Below, in pieces: positions 27,911 to 40,330 of a stretch of DNA of 64,000 nt. Positions within the stretch are counted from its first letter, which is position 1. The number at the start of each line of letters is the position of its first letter. The position numbers were made by a program, and so were the translations under genes. The stretch comes from Acestrorhynchus altus (Eukaryota > Chordata > Actinopteri > Characiformes > Acestrorhynchidae): contig CM067507.1 of NCBI GenBank assembly GCA_034509495.1, positions 31,175,279-31,239,278 of the forward strand, given 5' to 3'. The notes under the pieces are model-generated. The model saw nothing but the letters and a program-made list of their open reading frames with translations. It did no database searches and was not told the DNA's origin.

Positions 27911-30900
27911 GTCCCTTTAAGGTGGCATAGGCGGCAAACCAGCTAACACTCGTGTAGCTCAGAGACGAAGTGCGGGCAATGTCAAAGTCCGGTCCAGCAC
28001 AGTAATTTGCACAGTCACTGTGCTTCCTTTTCAGCCACACAAATGTCTGACGCATGGCCTGAGGGGCAAATAAGCTACTGACCACTACAACAACACGGGG
28101 CAACTGGGAAATTCTACAAGACATAAACATTGCCTAATTACATGTTGAGTCTGCAAGTTGCCATTAACAGGACTTGTTTGCACTAAGACCGACTCTTTTC
28201 TTTCCCAACTAGGAGAGGGTGTTCCCAGTCAACTGTCCCAGTCGGGCTGTTTGGTGTGCTGTATAAAGTACTGGTATGTAATTCATACAACCATCCAATT
28301 TTCATAAAGTCCATAAAAAGCCCCCAACCCAGCACATATTTTCTGATCTGGACCACTTTCAAGTGTGGTACTGAAATCCGATACGTATCCGATACACGGC
28401 AACACAACTCGGGAAATGGATGAGCGCAGTGAGAGAGGTTTTCAGTGGTGGGATAATGAGGTAACAGGCGAATACTTAGTGTGAGGTCTCTGTTTGAACA
28501 AAATTAGAAAGGCATATATCTCACCCTCTACGTAACTGAAGAAATATATTAAGAAATGGTTGAACACAGAGCCACAAGAGGGTATGGCTGCGAAATCAAA
28601 GGAGAATGAAAAGCTTAAAAGCAAGAAAGCAACAATGCAAACCAAAGTAGTGTCTGTCGCTCCCTAACGTACCTTTGTACAGTGAGTTCATACACAGTCT
28701 CGGTGACAAAGCCCAGAACTTAACCTGCTTGCTCAATGTTTTGTAACTTTTAGCTGCATTAAAAAAATAAAAGTGGAAAAGCAGAAAGAACACGAAAAGA
28801 TCCCAGAGTAAGTCAACCTCAGCAACGATACCAGGGACTGTTTTTGGGGTAAACGTTGTCTATTAGCAGCAATGATCCAAGAAACCAGACCACAACAAGC
28901 TGAAATGCCATTACTGCGTCCTCCCGGCTCATACTGGTGACCCATCTTGTTTATGGTCTAAATGCATACCTGAGAAGAGTTGTGGAACTAGACTATAAAG
29001 CCCATGGGTGCAGGATTTGTTTTTCTGAACACCACAGACAAAATAACTACAATGAATGATGATATTCAGTAATCGTACTACAAATATTACAGATATTACA
29101 AATACTACAACACAACAAAGATGATCTAATCTTACAATGTTCAGCCCATATAATAAACACTGTTTCATCATAAAACAAACCAAAGTTTGACACGTTCTAA
29201 AGAAAAGCAACAATGAATTAGGCTGAATGACACTTTACAGTCAGACCAAACGAACCCGTTTCTGCTGCCCTGCGTGGGTGTCTGTCTATTAGTGAGACCG
29301 ATGCAAAACAATGGAAATACAGTAGCCTCTTTAGAAGACTGACCAGCACAACACAATCAGAACCTTCAGCTATAAAAGGAAGAGAATGAAAGTAAGTTGA
29401 TGACAAAGCTTAAAGTATTTAACATTATGGACACAGAATACCTCCAATCTGTCAATGACCGATTACCAAACATACTGAATCATCATGCGTGAACAGAAAA
29501 CATACAAGGCGATGACAACCTAAATGTGACTGGACCAGAACTAACATTTCTGTGATGCACAGTTTTGTACATGACTCTAGCGGCAGTCTACTTGGCAGAA
29601 ATGGCAAAAAGCTGCTCCTTTAGCACGTGTAGCTGCTGCTGCTGCTCAAACTCAATGCAGCACGACCAAGAGACAAGCTGCAGGGTGTATTTCGTACACG
29701 ATTCAGAAATGAATGCTGAGGACATTGTGTCCTGCTTAAGACTTTCACAGCAAAAGTGAAAATATGTTTTATTAAAATACTGCTAAAGAGCTGGCAGTCT
29801 TAACATGGTGAAGCCTGAATTCCAGGAAAAGCATTCTGCTCATGCAGGTGGGGTGGGGGTGAAGGGTGTAACGAAGCATGGAAGCACCAAAGCCCCTTTC
29901 ACACATGCAGAGTAACCCAGAACCTGGAACTGTGTGAGAACGCAAATGTTAGAATCAGTTACACCAAACATCACATATACAAGAGACTAGAGACTTATAC
30001 ACCTATTCCACCAAAAGAAATCTGGGCTTATAAGAACCTTGGTGATTTTTAGTGAACCAACCCACGTTTCCATCAATTTTAGAGGAACCGTGGACATGTC
30101 ACAGAATACAACAACAGGGGGCGCAGACAAGCATCAGTAAATAGAAGGGGGAAGATGGCAGAGCGTGCGTATAGACTGAGCGAACACAGATCAAATTTGG
30201 CAATAAAAAGACATAAAAAACGACAGTATGTGAGTATGTGTCATTGATCCTTGCTCCTGTACCACTAAACACACCCACAGCAGTGGGTGTGTTTAGTTTT
30301 TGTTGGACAGAACGGTTCAAAATTAGGTTCACGAAGCGTTCCGCGTTGGTGGAAAAAGGCCCAGATAGCAGAGTCTTGATGCAAGGGCTTCAAAAGGACG
30401 TAATAAAAACTTTTAATTTACGTTGTAAAGCAGGACGTTAAACTTTAGACAAATAAAAAGGTCAATGACCTCATAGTGCGATGAATTTGTTTATAAATGT
30501 GCTACTAGTGGATTGTGGCTGTTCAGGCATGGCAGCAGTGTTGAAGAAAAAGCTTAAAGCCAAAAATTGAACAAAACCAACAACAACCAAAATGCCTTTA
30601 ACAGCGAGCTCAAACGCATTCTCGGATGGAAGCTAATCTGTCAACCAACGGAACTCCTTGATGGCTCCTTGCTGATGACAATTGTTCGTAGCACAACATG
30701 AACAGATCACCAAACCAAAAGCCTTAGGAAATGAAGAATGTAGTTTATTCTGAGTTTCTCATTAACGAGAGAGATGCCGGTGCTTGTAGGCCATGGTTCT
30801 CCAAAATGTAATTTCTCATTGGTGATTGATGCAGCCTGTGCAGGTCATGAGACACGGACGGAGCTGGTGGACGAAACTTTTTTTACTTAAGTAAATTAAC

Positions 30901-32129
30901 AGATTGACTGTGTGCTCTAGTTTTAGCCCATCAGCTAACATTATCACTGACCAGTTGAGCCTACACTCCCACACTCATGTTCTACGACAACTGGACACTA
31001 AAAACAGACAGCATCGAGACAGACAACACCTTCGACTGGCGTCAGACATTTTCTCGCCTTACAATTTCAAACTGCTACTGTACAAAAGAACCTAAAGACA
31101 CGGCTAGTGAGAAGTGTCGTGCCCTCAAGCACTATTCTTTATTTTGGCTTCAGTCACCGACACACACCAGATTTACAAACATCTCCAGCATTCTCAGCAG
31201 CTGTTTGTTGCCATATAACTAGGACAGAGAAACTATGAAGCAAGACAAACACAGCAGTAGATTCAGAGGTGCTGCCCTCTACTTCCCTCCCAGCATGAAG
31301 GCCAAAACCCACAGGGGCCACAGTCCCCAGACAAGGCAACTGTGCGACTCCAGGACAAAAGTTCAGTTTGTAAGAAGCACTATCAGCAGGTGTGTTAGTA
31401 CAGAAAAAAAGACTCACACAAACATACACAGCATGCGGCTCCTACAAATAAGGCTGCAGGCCAACTGCACACGACACACTTCATAGTACAAGTTGAAGAC
31501 CACATACTTAACAGTGACTGCATTGCAGCTTAGTACACAAAATATGAACATCCTAATCCTTCCTGGACCAGGAACGGGCAAAGTGTTGCTTTGCCAGCAT
31601 GCAAAGTACAAATAAAAAAAAAAAAAAATCAGTGTATTTGTACAATTTTTACAACTAATGTCACAGAGCAGCTTTACAGAAATCAAATGAAACAACCAAA
31701 CCCACACAGTGAGCAAAAGGACGACAGCAGCAAGATCAAAAAACTGGATGAAGAAACCTGGGGAGGAACCAGGAACCATCCTCCTCTGGTCAAATTGCTC
31801 ATACACAGTGGATCAGGGACACCACCACGTCTGCTGTACTGCAGTAGTTCTCCTAACGTGTGCACTTGCATTGTCATTCGCCATGTTTTTCATTTTTTGC
31901 AGGCGAGTAGATCAGCTCTGTCCACTTTGGACGACAACGTGGGATAATGGTGTCCATCAAAACCATGTAACCATGAAACACCTTTAATGTTGCTCTATGA
32001 AGGTGAAAAAATATCTTCCCAATCTTCCCAGGTCTTCCCAAACGTGCATATCGCTGTGCTTTCCCAAACTCACACACCAAATTAAACCCAATGTGACTAG
32101 TAAGCCCTGAAGCACCATCAGGCATGCTG

Positions 32130-32665
32130 GTGTAGAATATAGGGCCTCCAGGGCTGATTTTTAGGAACACCTGATCTAGCTCATGTAATGTACAGGTTTC
32201 CCAAACCAACTTTAGGAACTACAGGTCAGCATACATGAGTATAAGGAGGCCCGAGATCTGACCTGGGTACCCTGTTCTAGATAAAACCAGTAAAACTAAA
32301 CGCATAGGGCACACAGAACGCATTTGAGACTCTGGAGTCTCCAGAACTGAGTTTAGGAACCTGTGGTGCAGCGAGTAACAGTGTACATAACATATGGGTC
32401 TCTGAGAGGACTAACTTTTGTGAATCCCTGCTCTAGATTGTAGTACACAAACAGGTCTCCAGAACCGACTATTGGAACGGTGACTCTGGAACAGTCTAAA
32501 TGCACAGATTCCAGTGGCAAGAAGTGTTTAAGGAACCCCTGTTCTAACTAATAAGACCTCCAAATTGCAATAGTTCTCCAGAACTGAATTTTGGAACCCT
32601 GCTCTACTTTATACTAGTATACCTACCCAGAACTCTTTAAGGAACCCTGTTCTAACTATTAAGAG
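32130..32665. repeat. Degenerate tandem repeat, about 55-65 base period
   Basis: A core like gtctccagaactga, then tttaggaaccctgttcta, recurs about nine times with heavy divergence (for example near 32,330, 32,455, 32,575 and 32,630). It lies about 1 kb downstream of the candidate wwp1 start site. Confidence 0.65.
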
Positions 32666-32884
32666 GAGTACTGAATGGGAAATGGCACTGCTTCACTGCT
32701 TGCCTAATCACACAGGGCCTGTTTTTAGGCCTGGACTCTGATGTTGGTCAGAAACGAGTTTATGTTCTAATCCAAATTCAAAACCGAGTTTTAATCCGGA
32801 TTATTTATCTCACAGAAAGCCAAACCAGAGCTCCCTGTCCTCCTGAGTCTAGAAAACCCAAGGTCCAGAACATGGTCCTGTCTC

Positions 32885-33620
32885 GTACAGGTCAACCCGG
32901 TGAATCCGGTTAAGATTTAAACCGGACTCGAATCAGGAACCGGGGCGCTAGCTAACGCTGCTAACCAGCTAACCAACAGGCCGACTGGAGAACTTTGAGG
33001 TCTTTTATAGACCAAACGTTGAACAAACAGCGGCGCTGGGACAGTCCTCCGTGTGGACAGAGGATAGGAGATTTTAGACGGTGAGAAACAGCCGAACAGA
33101 ACGACTGAACTCGGTCTGCAGCTGCACTTTAGCCTCCGTTCAGCTACAAACACGGCGGGTGAAGAGCTGCTTTAAAGCGTCTTTGTGCTCAAACACGGAC
33201 TAAACTCGGCTTTAGGACCGGACTGACACTTCACACCACAAACTCGGCTCGTTATTCGGACTCTGGAGCTGTCCGGTGCACCTTAAATGTGAGTCTGAGC
33301 CCGGAGGTTTAAGGTGGACCGGAGAGCTCCGCTCAACTTAACATCACAAAACACACGGCCTTAGACTGCAGACGGCCATTTCCACCCCGACTGTGTGTGT
33401 GTGTGTGTGCGTGTGACCCCAGGCTCAGCTGGATTCAACACTAACAATAACAGTAGAAAAGATCACAAAGCAACCAGAGCGGAGGATTAAACTCACCGAG
33501 TCCGTCTCCTCCTCACAGAGAGGTCAGTCTGCCTCTGCCAGCGGCCGTCTGATCTCCGAGACCGGACACACCGAGCTACAGCCTGACCATCTCTCTGAGA
33601 GAGAGAGAGTGAGTGTGTGT
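32885..33620. promoter_or_regulatory. CpG-rich region around the candidate wwp1 promoter
   Basis: CpG dinucleotides and overall GC rise sharply relative to the AT-rich surroundings, ending at the CT-rich tandem units. It overlaps the donor of the candidate first exon, as expected of a CpG-island promoter of a housekeeping gene. No TATA box was seen. Confidence 0.55.
33497..33620 (-). other. wwp1: Candidate wwp1 first exon, non-coding
   Basis: On the minus strand a GC-rich segment ends at the near-perfect donor CTCG|GTGAGT (33,497/33,496). It contains no ATG-initiated frame leading to wwp1. The 5' end is not visible and is placed arbitrarily before the CT/GT tracts. Position, strand and CpG context support it as wwp1 exon 1. 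Confidence 0.5.
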
Positions 33621-33632
33621 GTGTGTGTGTGC

Positions 33633-33670
<38 letters not shown>

Positions 33671-33690
33671 GTGTGTGTGCGTGCGTGTGC

Positions 33691-33735
<45 letters not shown>

Positions 33736-33862
33736 GGTATTCTGATTCTCACGCCGCAGAGAACCCCCTTTAGACGTCCAATGACGTAATTTGTAACCCC
33801 GCCCCCCTACCTACCTGACATCTCTCCAGGTGTACCTTCCTCTCTCTCTCTCTCATGTGTGC

Positions 33863-33923
<61 letters not shown>

Positions 33924-34057
33924 CACTGGTATTCTGTTCTCACGCCGCAGAGAACCCCTTTAGACGTCCAATGACGTCATTTAAAGATACAGGTAACCCC
34001 GTCCCCCTACCTACCTGACTTCATCTCTCCAGTTGTATGTATCTGTATCTGTATCTG

Positions 34058-34097
<40 letters not shown>

Positions 34098-34243
34098 CAG
34101 GTGTAGCTCTATTTCTTTCTCTCTTCAGGTGTAACCCTCTCTCTGGGTATCCTGATTCTCACGCCACAGAGGACACCTTTATACGTTCAATGACGTCATT
34201 TAAAGATACAGGTAACCCCGCCCCCACCCCTAACTACCTGACT

Positions 34244-34288
<45 letters not shown>

Positions 34289-34400
34289 TCTCTCTCTGCA
34301 CTGGTATTCTGATTCTCACGCTGCAGAGAACCCCTTTAGACGTCCAATGACGTCATTTAAAGATACTGGTAACCCTGCCCTCTACCGATCGGTCAGCTTG
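33596..34400. promoter_or_regulatory. Four diverged tandem units with CRE and GC-box motifs, separated by CT tracts
   Basis: Each unit reads roughly ctggtattctgattctcacg, cgcagagaacccctttagac, gtccaatgacgtcattta, a gtaaccccgcccc box and a ctacctacctgac end, then a CT run of varied length. The palindrome TGACGTCA (ATF/CREB site) is perfect at 33,972-33,979, 34,191-34,198 and 34,348-34,355 and changed to TGACGTAA at 33,782-33,789. GC boxes ccccgccccc lie at 33,797 and 34,216. Spacing is 190, 219 and 157 bases. The array lies directly upstream of the candidate wwp1 start. Confidence 0.8.
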
Positions 34401-34407
34401 TTCAACT

Positions 34408-34458
34408 GACTTCATGACTTCATGACTTCATGAAGTCTTTGACTTCAAAGACTTCAGC
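34408..34458. repeat. ACTTCATG tandem repeat with nested palindromes
   Basis: Three gacttcat units lead into the perfect palindrome gacttcatgaagtc (34,424-34,437), then gtctttgacttcaaagac, a second stem with a four-base loop. A hairpin-forming block. Confidence 0.8.
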
Positions 34459-35164
34459 CAGGTGACCCCCCCCCCCCCACTCTGACTTCGCCTCTCCAGG
34501 TGTACCTCTCATAAATATCATACTCACCTGTCTAACCATCACCCAGCTCGGAAAACAGCTTCTGTAGTTCCCAACTCAGTCTAAAGGCCAAAGTAGCCTC
34601 CAGGGCCTGTTTACTGCCCCGTCCAGGTGTACCTACTCAACCTGCAGGCAGACTCTGACTGATCAGTGATGACTATACTTGACATCACTGTATTTTTTTA
34701 TTGTCGAGTAATTTTACAAGAGAATTGCTTTATTTTCTAGACAGCTTTCAGATCACAAATTAAATTAAATTATTTATTCTTAAGAAAAGGTCTGTAAATT
34801 ACTTTGTTATGCTGATACATCACTGTTAAATACAGTTTATGACTGCAATATATGTGACAAAGACAGAAATGTTCTGTAATTGTAAAGTAATGTGACATAA
34901 GAGTGCTCCCATACTGATTTAGGGTGCATGATTGAACGTTTTAGTGAAGTGTCTTATAATGTTGTAAAGATGTATTGGTGTGGATGGGTTTTAAGGTAGT
35001 TTGAAGTAATCACCATTATAATGTCCACTAAGCTGAGATTTAGCCTTTTTCGGACCGTCAAATTGGGTCATCTCCAGTTTTGAGAGTCCTTATGCTTGTC
35101 CTATATTTTTTATTAGAGCTAAGGTGTTTAAATGAATAATTTTAAACAAAGCTTTTAAACGAAG
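34459..35164. other. Intergenic, no gene seen
   Basis: A C run (34,469-34,479) and AT-rich unique sequence. No open frame with homology was recognised. Confidence 0.6.
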
Positions 35165-35935
35165 AATGACATACAGGCATGTATAAATGAAATTTTTTGT
35201 GTTTTACTACCTCACAACCTGGAATTAAAATTGATTATTTGAGGATTTGCTGCATTTTATTTAGAGAACATGCCCCCAAAATTGGATTTTTTTATTGTGA
35301 AGCAAACAACAAAGAGGACAAATTAAGAGAAAACTTCAGTATATATAATTATTTACCCCCTGTAAATCAGTATTTTGAAGAGCTCCCCCCTTTAGTGGCA
35401 ATCACAGTCTTGCCACATCTTGGCACTGGGATTTTTGCCCATTCCTCAAGGCCAAACTGCTCCAGCTCCATCAAATTAGATGGTTTCTGCTGTTGAAAAA
35501 CAGTCTTTTGTCCACATCATTCTCAGTTGGATTAAGGTTGTTTTAGCTGTATGCTTTGGGTCATTGTCCTGTTGGAAGGTGAACCTCCATCCCAGGCTCA
35601 AACCATTGACAGACCGAATATTCCTGTATTTCACACCATCCATCTTCCCCTCAACCAGTGTGGTGTTCCTGGGGTGATGAGATGTGTTGGTTTTGTGCCA
35701 GACACTGTGCTGCCTCTCTGATTAATGCCTTCCTTACCCAATCTGAGAGTTTTGGTGGGAGGCTCTCTCTTGGCAGGTTTGTTGTGGTGCCATGTTCTTT
35801 CCATATAATGATAATGGATTTGATGGTGCTCTGAGGGATCATCAGAGATTTGGATACTATTTTATATCCCAAACCTGTACTTTTTCTCTGACCTGTTACC
35901 ATGTGACCACACAGACTTCATTTCACTAGACGTGA
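35165..35935 (-). pseudogene. Tc1-like transposase remnant with internal deletion
   Basis: The minus strand carries an N-terminal helix-turn-helix region (S-T-G-L-G-Y-K-I-V-S-K-S-L-M-I-P-Q-S-T at about 35,820-35,880, then G-T-T-T-N-L-P-R-E) and, after a deletion, a catalytic-core piece R-F-T-F-Q-Q-D-N-D-P-K-H-T-A-K at about 35,543-35,587, followed by stops. The central part and the rest of the DDE domain are missing or mutated, so it cannot encode an active enzyme. Conserved termini are not evident. Confidence 0.8.
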
Positions 35936-36487
35936 GGTTTTTTTTTTCAGGACTTCAGGAGTAGAAACTGCTCTAATAAACACATTAAGGAATAGATTTT
36001 TAAGAAACAAAATTTCTGTTTTGAGGGATATTATTTTGGCAATGTCATTTACAGATATCTTTTAGAATACGGCACTATTTTAAAACTACTTTTAAGTTTT
36101 GCATTTATAATAAATTTTGAGCAGCACATCTAAAATCTTGAATAATATACATATGTAATTATAATTTACAGACATATTAGTGCATCTGAAATAATATAGA
36201 ATATTGTTTATGTTCATAATTTAATTCAAAAAGGTCAACTGCCATATATTTTTTTATATTCATTTCAAATGACATTTCATTTGGCCTTTGATCAGTTTAT
36301 AGCTCCTGGAAAACAGAAATCAAGAATCGTAATAGATATTTTAAGGAGTTCAGTCAGTATCAACATTAAAACTAATATTACTTCATGAATTTAAATTACA
36401 AAAACTTTTTCATTGTTTTTTTTTGACATACTAGTAGAACAGAATTGCTGCAGAATCTCTTTTAAATTTCTTTTAAAGTTTAATAAA
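35936..36487. other. Intergenic AT-rich sequence, nothing recognised
   Basis: Unique AT-rich DNA without splice-bounded open frames or recognisable repeats. Confidence 0.5.
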
Positions 36488-36640
36488 ACATCCAGTTGAT
36501 GTACAGGTTCTTTAGCAGTATAAAGGTTCATCATCCTCACATATCTTTTTACCGATCATGTTTCTTGACTAGACAAAAAAAATGGTTCTCTGGCACTGCT
36601 CAAAACAAACTTATGCAGCGCCTTTATTTTCAAATCGACT
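36488..36640. repeat. AGAACC-type interspersed repeat fragment
   Basis: caggttctttagcagtataa, aaaaaatggttctctggcac and tatgcagcgcctttatttt are typical of the same family as the 5330-5580 block. Confidence 0.4.
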
Positions 36641-37619
36641 TCTTACTCACAGCTTTTACAATAACAATATTTATAGAGATGATGAGAAGTAATGTTTCTC
36701 AGAAGTGCAGGGAAATGTGTGCATGTTTTCATAACTGTATATTTTCAAGATGTGTCAGAGAGAAAGGAAGAAGAAAGTAAAAGGGAAGCTTTGAGCAATG
36801 AAGACAACAATAAACTACTAAGACAGAAAGAATTCCTTTGGTGCTCGCAAATCATCCCAAAAATGAAACAGTGATTTAAATAAAACAGTAACACAGTGGG
36901 AGAACACATAAAAGCTTCAGAATCCTCCAGGACAATCCTGAGACTGCTCCAGTATTTCAGGAGCATACGCTGATGGCCTATTGACCTGACAAAACCATAC
37001 AACTGCCTGAGATATGGTGCATATAAATGTATTACGACCACTGAAATGACAGGCCCTAAACCACACTCTATCTCATGCATGAGATTCAATCAACCGTGCT
37101 CTGGAGAAACAAAGAGAACATTAGCCGATTCATTCGTTGAAGACTTGAAGCATCAGAATTACATTAGTTTTTTCTTTTAACTCAATTTCCCCTTTGCTTG
37201 ATGAGAATCTTATAGAGAATGAAAAATCCTCCTGAATCTTGAAGCTCATCGACAGAATGATTTTTGCATTTGGCTGACGCTCTACTGTCCTAACAGAATG
37301 AGACAGAAATATTACACTTGTTCAGTTATTTATTGAAGAAAATTATCCAGCATTACAAAACTGCAATTAAATGCTTCCAGTAACTCAAAACAGCTTAAAC
37401 TCTGCTATGTTGGTTTCCATGAACTGTTCCATGAACTGCTTGCTTCACATCTTTCCAAAATGTTTTATTGGATTAAGGTCTTTGTTCAAATCACACAGAT
37501 ATTTTGACATTCTTTATAAATTACTGGTAAAATTCATAATTCCCTGTTCCATGATAGCAAGCTGTCCTGGCTCAGATGCAGCAAAACAGGCATAAACCAT
37601 GATATTACCATCACCATGT

Positions 37620-37900
37620 TTTAATCAAAGCAATCAAGTTTATTGTCACATCACATTACACAGGTGTAAGGATGAGTGAAACAGTTAGGTGTAAGTCCCT
37701 TGCAGACGTAAAACAATGTATTAAAAACACAGGAGAAGAAAAAAAAAACAATATACATTTGTAATATAAATAGACTGTATACACATTAACTTACACTATA
37801 CATAAATTATACATACATTATTGCTCTGTAGAAGTTCTGTGTATATTGAAACTATAAATACAGTGTTATAATTTAATGTAGCTGTAACGTGAGAAAGTAG
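37620..37900. mobile_element. Retroposon fragment inside the Tc1-like remnant
   Basis: Begins caagtttattgtcacatcac then acacaggtgtaaggatgagt and gttaggtgtaagtccc, a body common in fish genomes, followed by AT-rich sequence. It separates two recognisable parts of the Tc1-like element. Confidence 0.5.
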
Positions 37901-38236
37901 TGGGAGAGGGTGGATGTAGTGTAACAGATAAAGATTTTATGCTGAAATGCAGTGTTTTCTCCAAACATAGAGCTTCTAAGTTTAATCAAAAGGATTTATC
38001 TCATCCATCCACAAAACATTGTTCTGCTAAATGCAGATGGGAAGCAATGTTCTTTTTGGAGAGTAGCAGCTTCCTCCTTCCAACCCTGCCATGCACACTA
38101 CTGTTGTTTAGTGTTCTCCTGATGGTGGACTCATGAACATTATCATTAGCCAATGTGAGAATGGCCTTAAATTGCTTAGAAGCTACCATAATGATCTTTT
38201 GATCTTTGTTGGTTGACCACTCCTGGGGAGGTTAAT

Positions 38237-39880
38237 AGTGCTGCTGGAACTTAGTGCTGCATTTGACTCTATAGAACATTCTATTTTGCTCGATAGACTA
38301 GATGGACTTACAGTACGTAGGCTTTAAAGCCCTCAACTGGCTTAGGTCGTATCTGACTGACCACTACCAGTGTGTTAATTAAAAAAAAAAAAAAAAAAGA
38401 CATAACAGAATGAAATATGGTGTTCCTCAGGTAACATAATTCCAAAGCATGGTATTGACTTTCATTGTTATGCCAGTGATACTCAGCTTTACATATCAGT
38501 TAAACCAATGAGGATGATTGTCTCAATAGCAAACCGTCTTAAAGGAATTAAAAACTGAATGACCCATAACTTTCTTGTACTAAATTCTGATAAAACAGAG
38601 GTTTTCCTATTAGGACCCAATTGAACTAATACTGCTAAAAATATAGTTGTTTTTTCATTTATACCCAGCTCAGCATAAAAAACCTAAGGGCTGTGTTTGA
38701 CACAGTCCTTTCATTTAGTCTCCACATCAGTAACACGGTAAAAATTGGCTTCTTTCATTTTTGTAATGTTGCTAAACTACGTAGCATTTCCTCTTAAAGA
38801 TGCTGAGAAATCCAGGCATGCCTACAACCTCAGGGCTGGTTTATTGCAATGCCCTTCTGGCTGGTGGTTCAGGCAAATGCTTGCAGAAGCTCCAATTAGT
38901 CCTAAACGGAGCTGCTAGAGTCTCACCAGAGTCTTCTGGATATTTGGAAACACATTTTCAGTCCTGTGCTCATCCCTCTCTCATTGTCTTCCTGTTAAAT
39001 TCCACCTGGATTATAAAATACTGCTTCTAACATACAAGTCGCTCAATGGTTTAGACCCACAGTATCTAAAAGACCTTAAACTGTACAACCCTGTCATACA
39101 CTCTGCTCACAAGATGCTGGCTTGCCATCACCCTCAATTACAAAACAGTACTACAGGGGGAGGAGTATTCTCATATAAAGCTCCCCAACTCTGAATATCT
39201 GAAATACCTGTTACTGCTCAGGACTCAGACATAGTCTCCGTCTTCAAATCTCATTTGAAATCATTTCTCTTCACACAGGCTTTTGGTTAAATCTTTACAG
39301 GCTGATTTCCTGTTGTTGTTCTGTACTGCTCTGAGTACAGGTTTCTGTTCTTTACTGCAATTCCTACTGAACTACCTCCTTTAATGGCTTTTCACCACAT
39401 TACCTACATTTACCTCCTAAATGTAATGACTTTTTTATATTCTCTCTCTCTCTCGATGCCCTATCCTGACTCATCTGACCGTGATATAACCTGCCCCAGC
39501 CTCTGACTACACCACTGTCTTCTGTGATGCTGTCCTCATTGGGATCTTTCACACAGCTCACTCACACCACATTAGAGACTGCATTACCAGCTTATGATTG
39601 TTTAACCTGCATGGACTTGATCTCTCACATTCTGTCATAACTCTGTCATAATCTCGCCAAACACTACCTGCTCACACCTTGGCTATAGTTATTTATTATT
39701 TGTTTTTATTACTTTTGTCCTGTTCTTTTTGTTCTTTTCATGCTTTATGTCTAAAGTATTCTGTGTCACCAGAATAAAAAGAGTTTTCCTGCCACAACAC
39801 GCCCACTGGCTGGTCATATGAGGACCTGGATTTCTGCTTTGTGACAGCTCCTTTGATGCAAAGCTCTATATGAATAAATC

Positions 39881-39958
<78 letters not shown>

Positions 39959-39960
39959 CA
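38237..39960 (+). pseudogene. 5'-truncated L2-clade LINE, degraded, with TGAT tail
   Basis: Scattered reverse-transcriptase pieces occur in order with frameshifts and stops: L-L-E-L-S-A-A-F-D near 38,240, C-Y-A-S-D-T-Q-L near 38,475, N-L-G-A-V/R-A-V-F-D near 38,680, L-L-A-G-G and Q-K-L-Q-L-V-L-N near 38,850-38,920. The 3' end reads aaagctctatatgaataaatc before about 18 TGAT units (39,884-39,958). A taat on each side is a plausible target duplication. It is an inactive copy inserted in the Tc1-like element. Confidence 0.75.
39884..39958. repeat. TGAT tetranucleotide tail of the LINE
   Basis: About 18 uninterrupted TGAT units directly after gaataaatc, the usual tail position of L2 elements. 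Confidence 0.95.
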
Positions 39961-40330
39961 TAATGGTATTGAATTTCCATTTTTACAGAATCTGTCTGAC
40001 TGTGGTTTGATGGAGACCAGAAGATCTGTATCCTTTTCCAGCCTGATGAGAATCAACAGAAAGGAGACGTAAATTCCCTTTGTTCATACGAGAAGTACAT
40101 TTCACAAACATGTTGTGAAGATCAGACATTGATAGATCCCTGTTCTTTAAATAAAACAGGCCCCACTCACACCTGATTGTCCCCATTATATTAATTTAAA
40201 GTTTAATTTCTAACCCTTAAATAATCTTTAACTCCTAAAGGTTCAGAATAAATAAAAAATGAGCAAGGTGATATGTTTTGTCTCATTTGTTTGTGCAATT
40301 TTTGAGACTGACTTAAATTCTGTTCTGCTG

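Larger units (their letters stand above)
18149..33496 (-). other. wwp1 first intron, about 15 kb
   Basis: No coding exon was recognised. It holds a hAT-like palindromic element (18,720), CA microsatellite (21,702), poly-C/poly-A (21,973-22,007), a TIR element (23,699-24,103), a local duplication (24,656/25,068), a retroposon fragment (27,717) and a degenerate tandem array (32,130-32,665). If 18,093-18,148 is not an exon, the intron runs from 33,496 to 16,561. Additional untranslated exons cannot be excluded. Confidence 0.6.
37300..40330 (-). mobile_element. Tc1-like transposon remnant carrying later insertions
   Basis: Left part (about 37,300-37,620 and 37,900-38,236) and right part (39,961-40,330) belong together: ggggaggttaat at 38,236 continues as taatggtattgaatttcc at 39,961, then ctgtctgactgtggtttga and gatagatccctgttctttaa. 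Transposase sense is the minus strand, but no long frame survives. Interrupted by an L2 LINE and a short retroposon. Matching is to a Tc1-like consensus I recognise; no alignment was run. Confidence 0.6.

Noticed and set aside
39738..40056. Open frames of repeated Ser-Ile-Asn-Gln
   Set aside because: Translations of the TGAT tail of the LINE.
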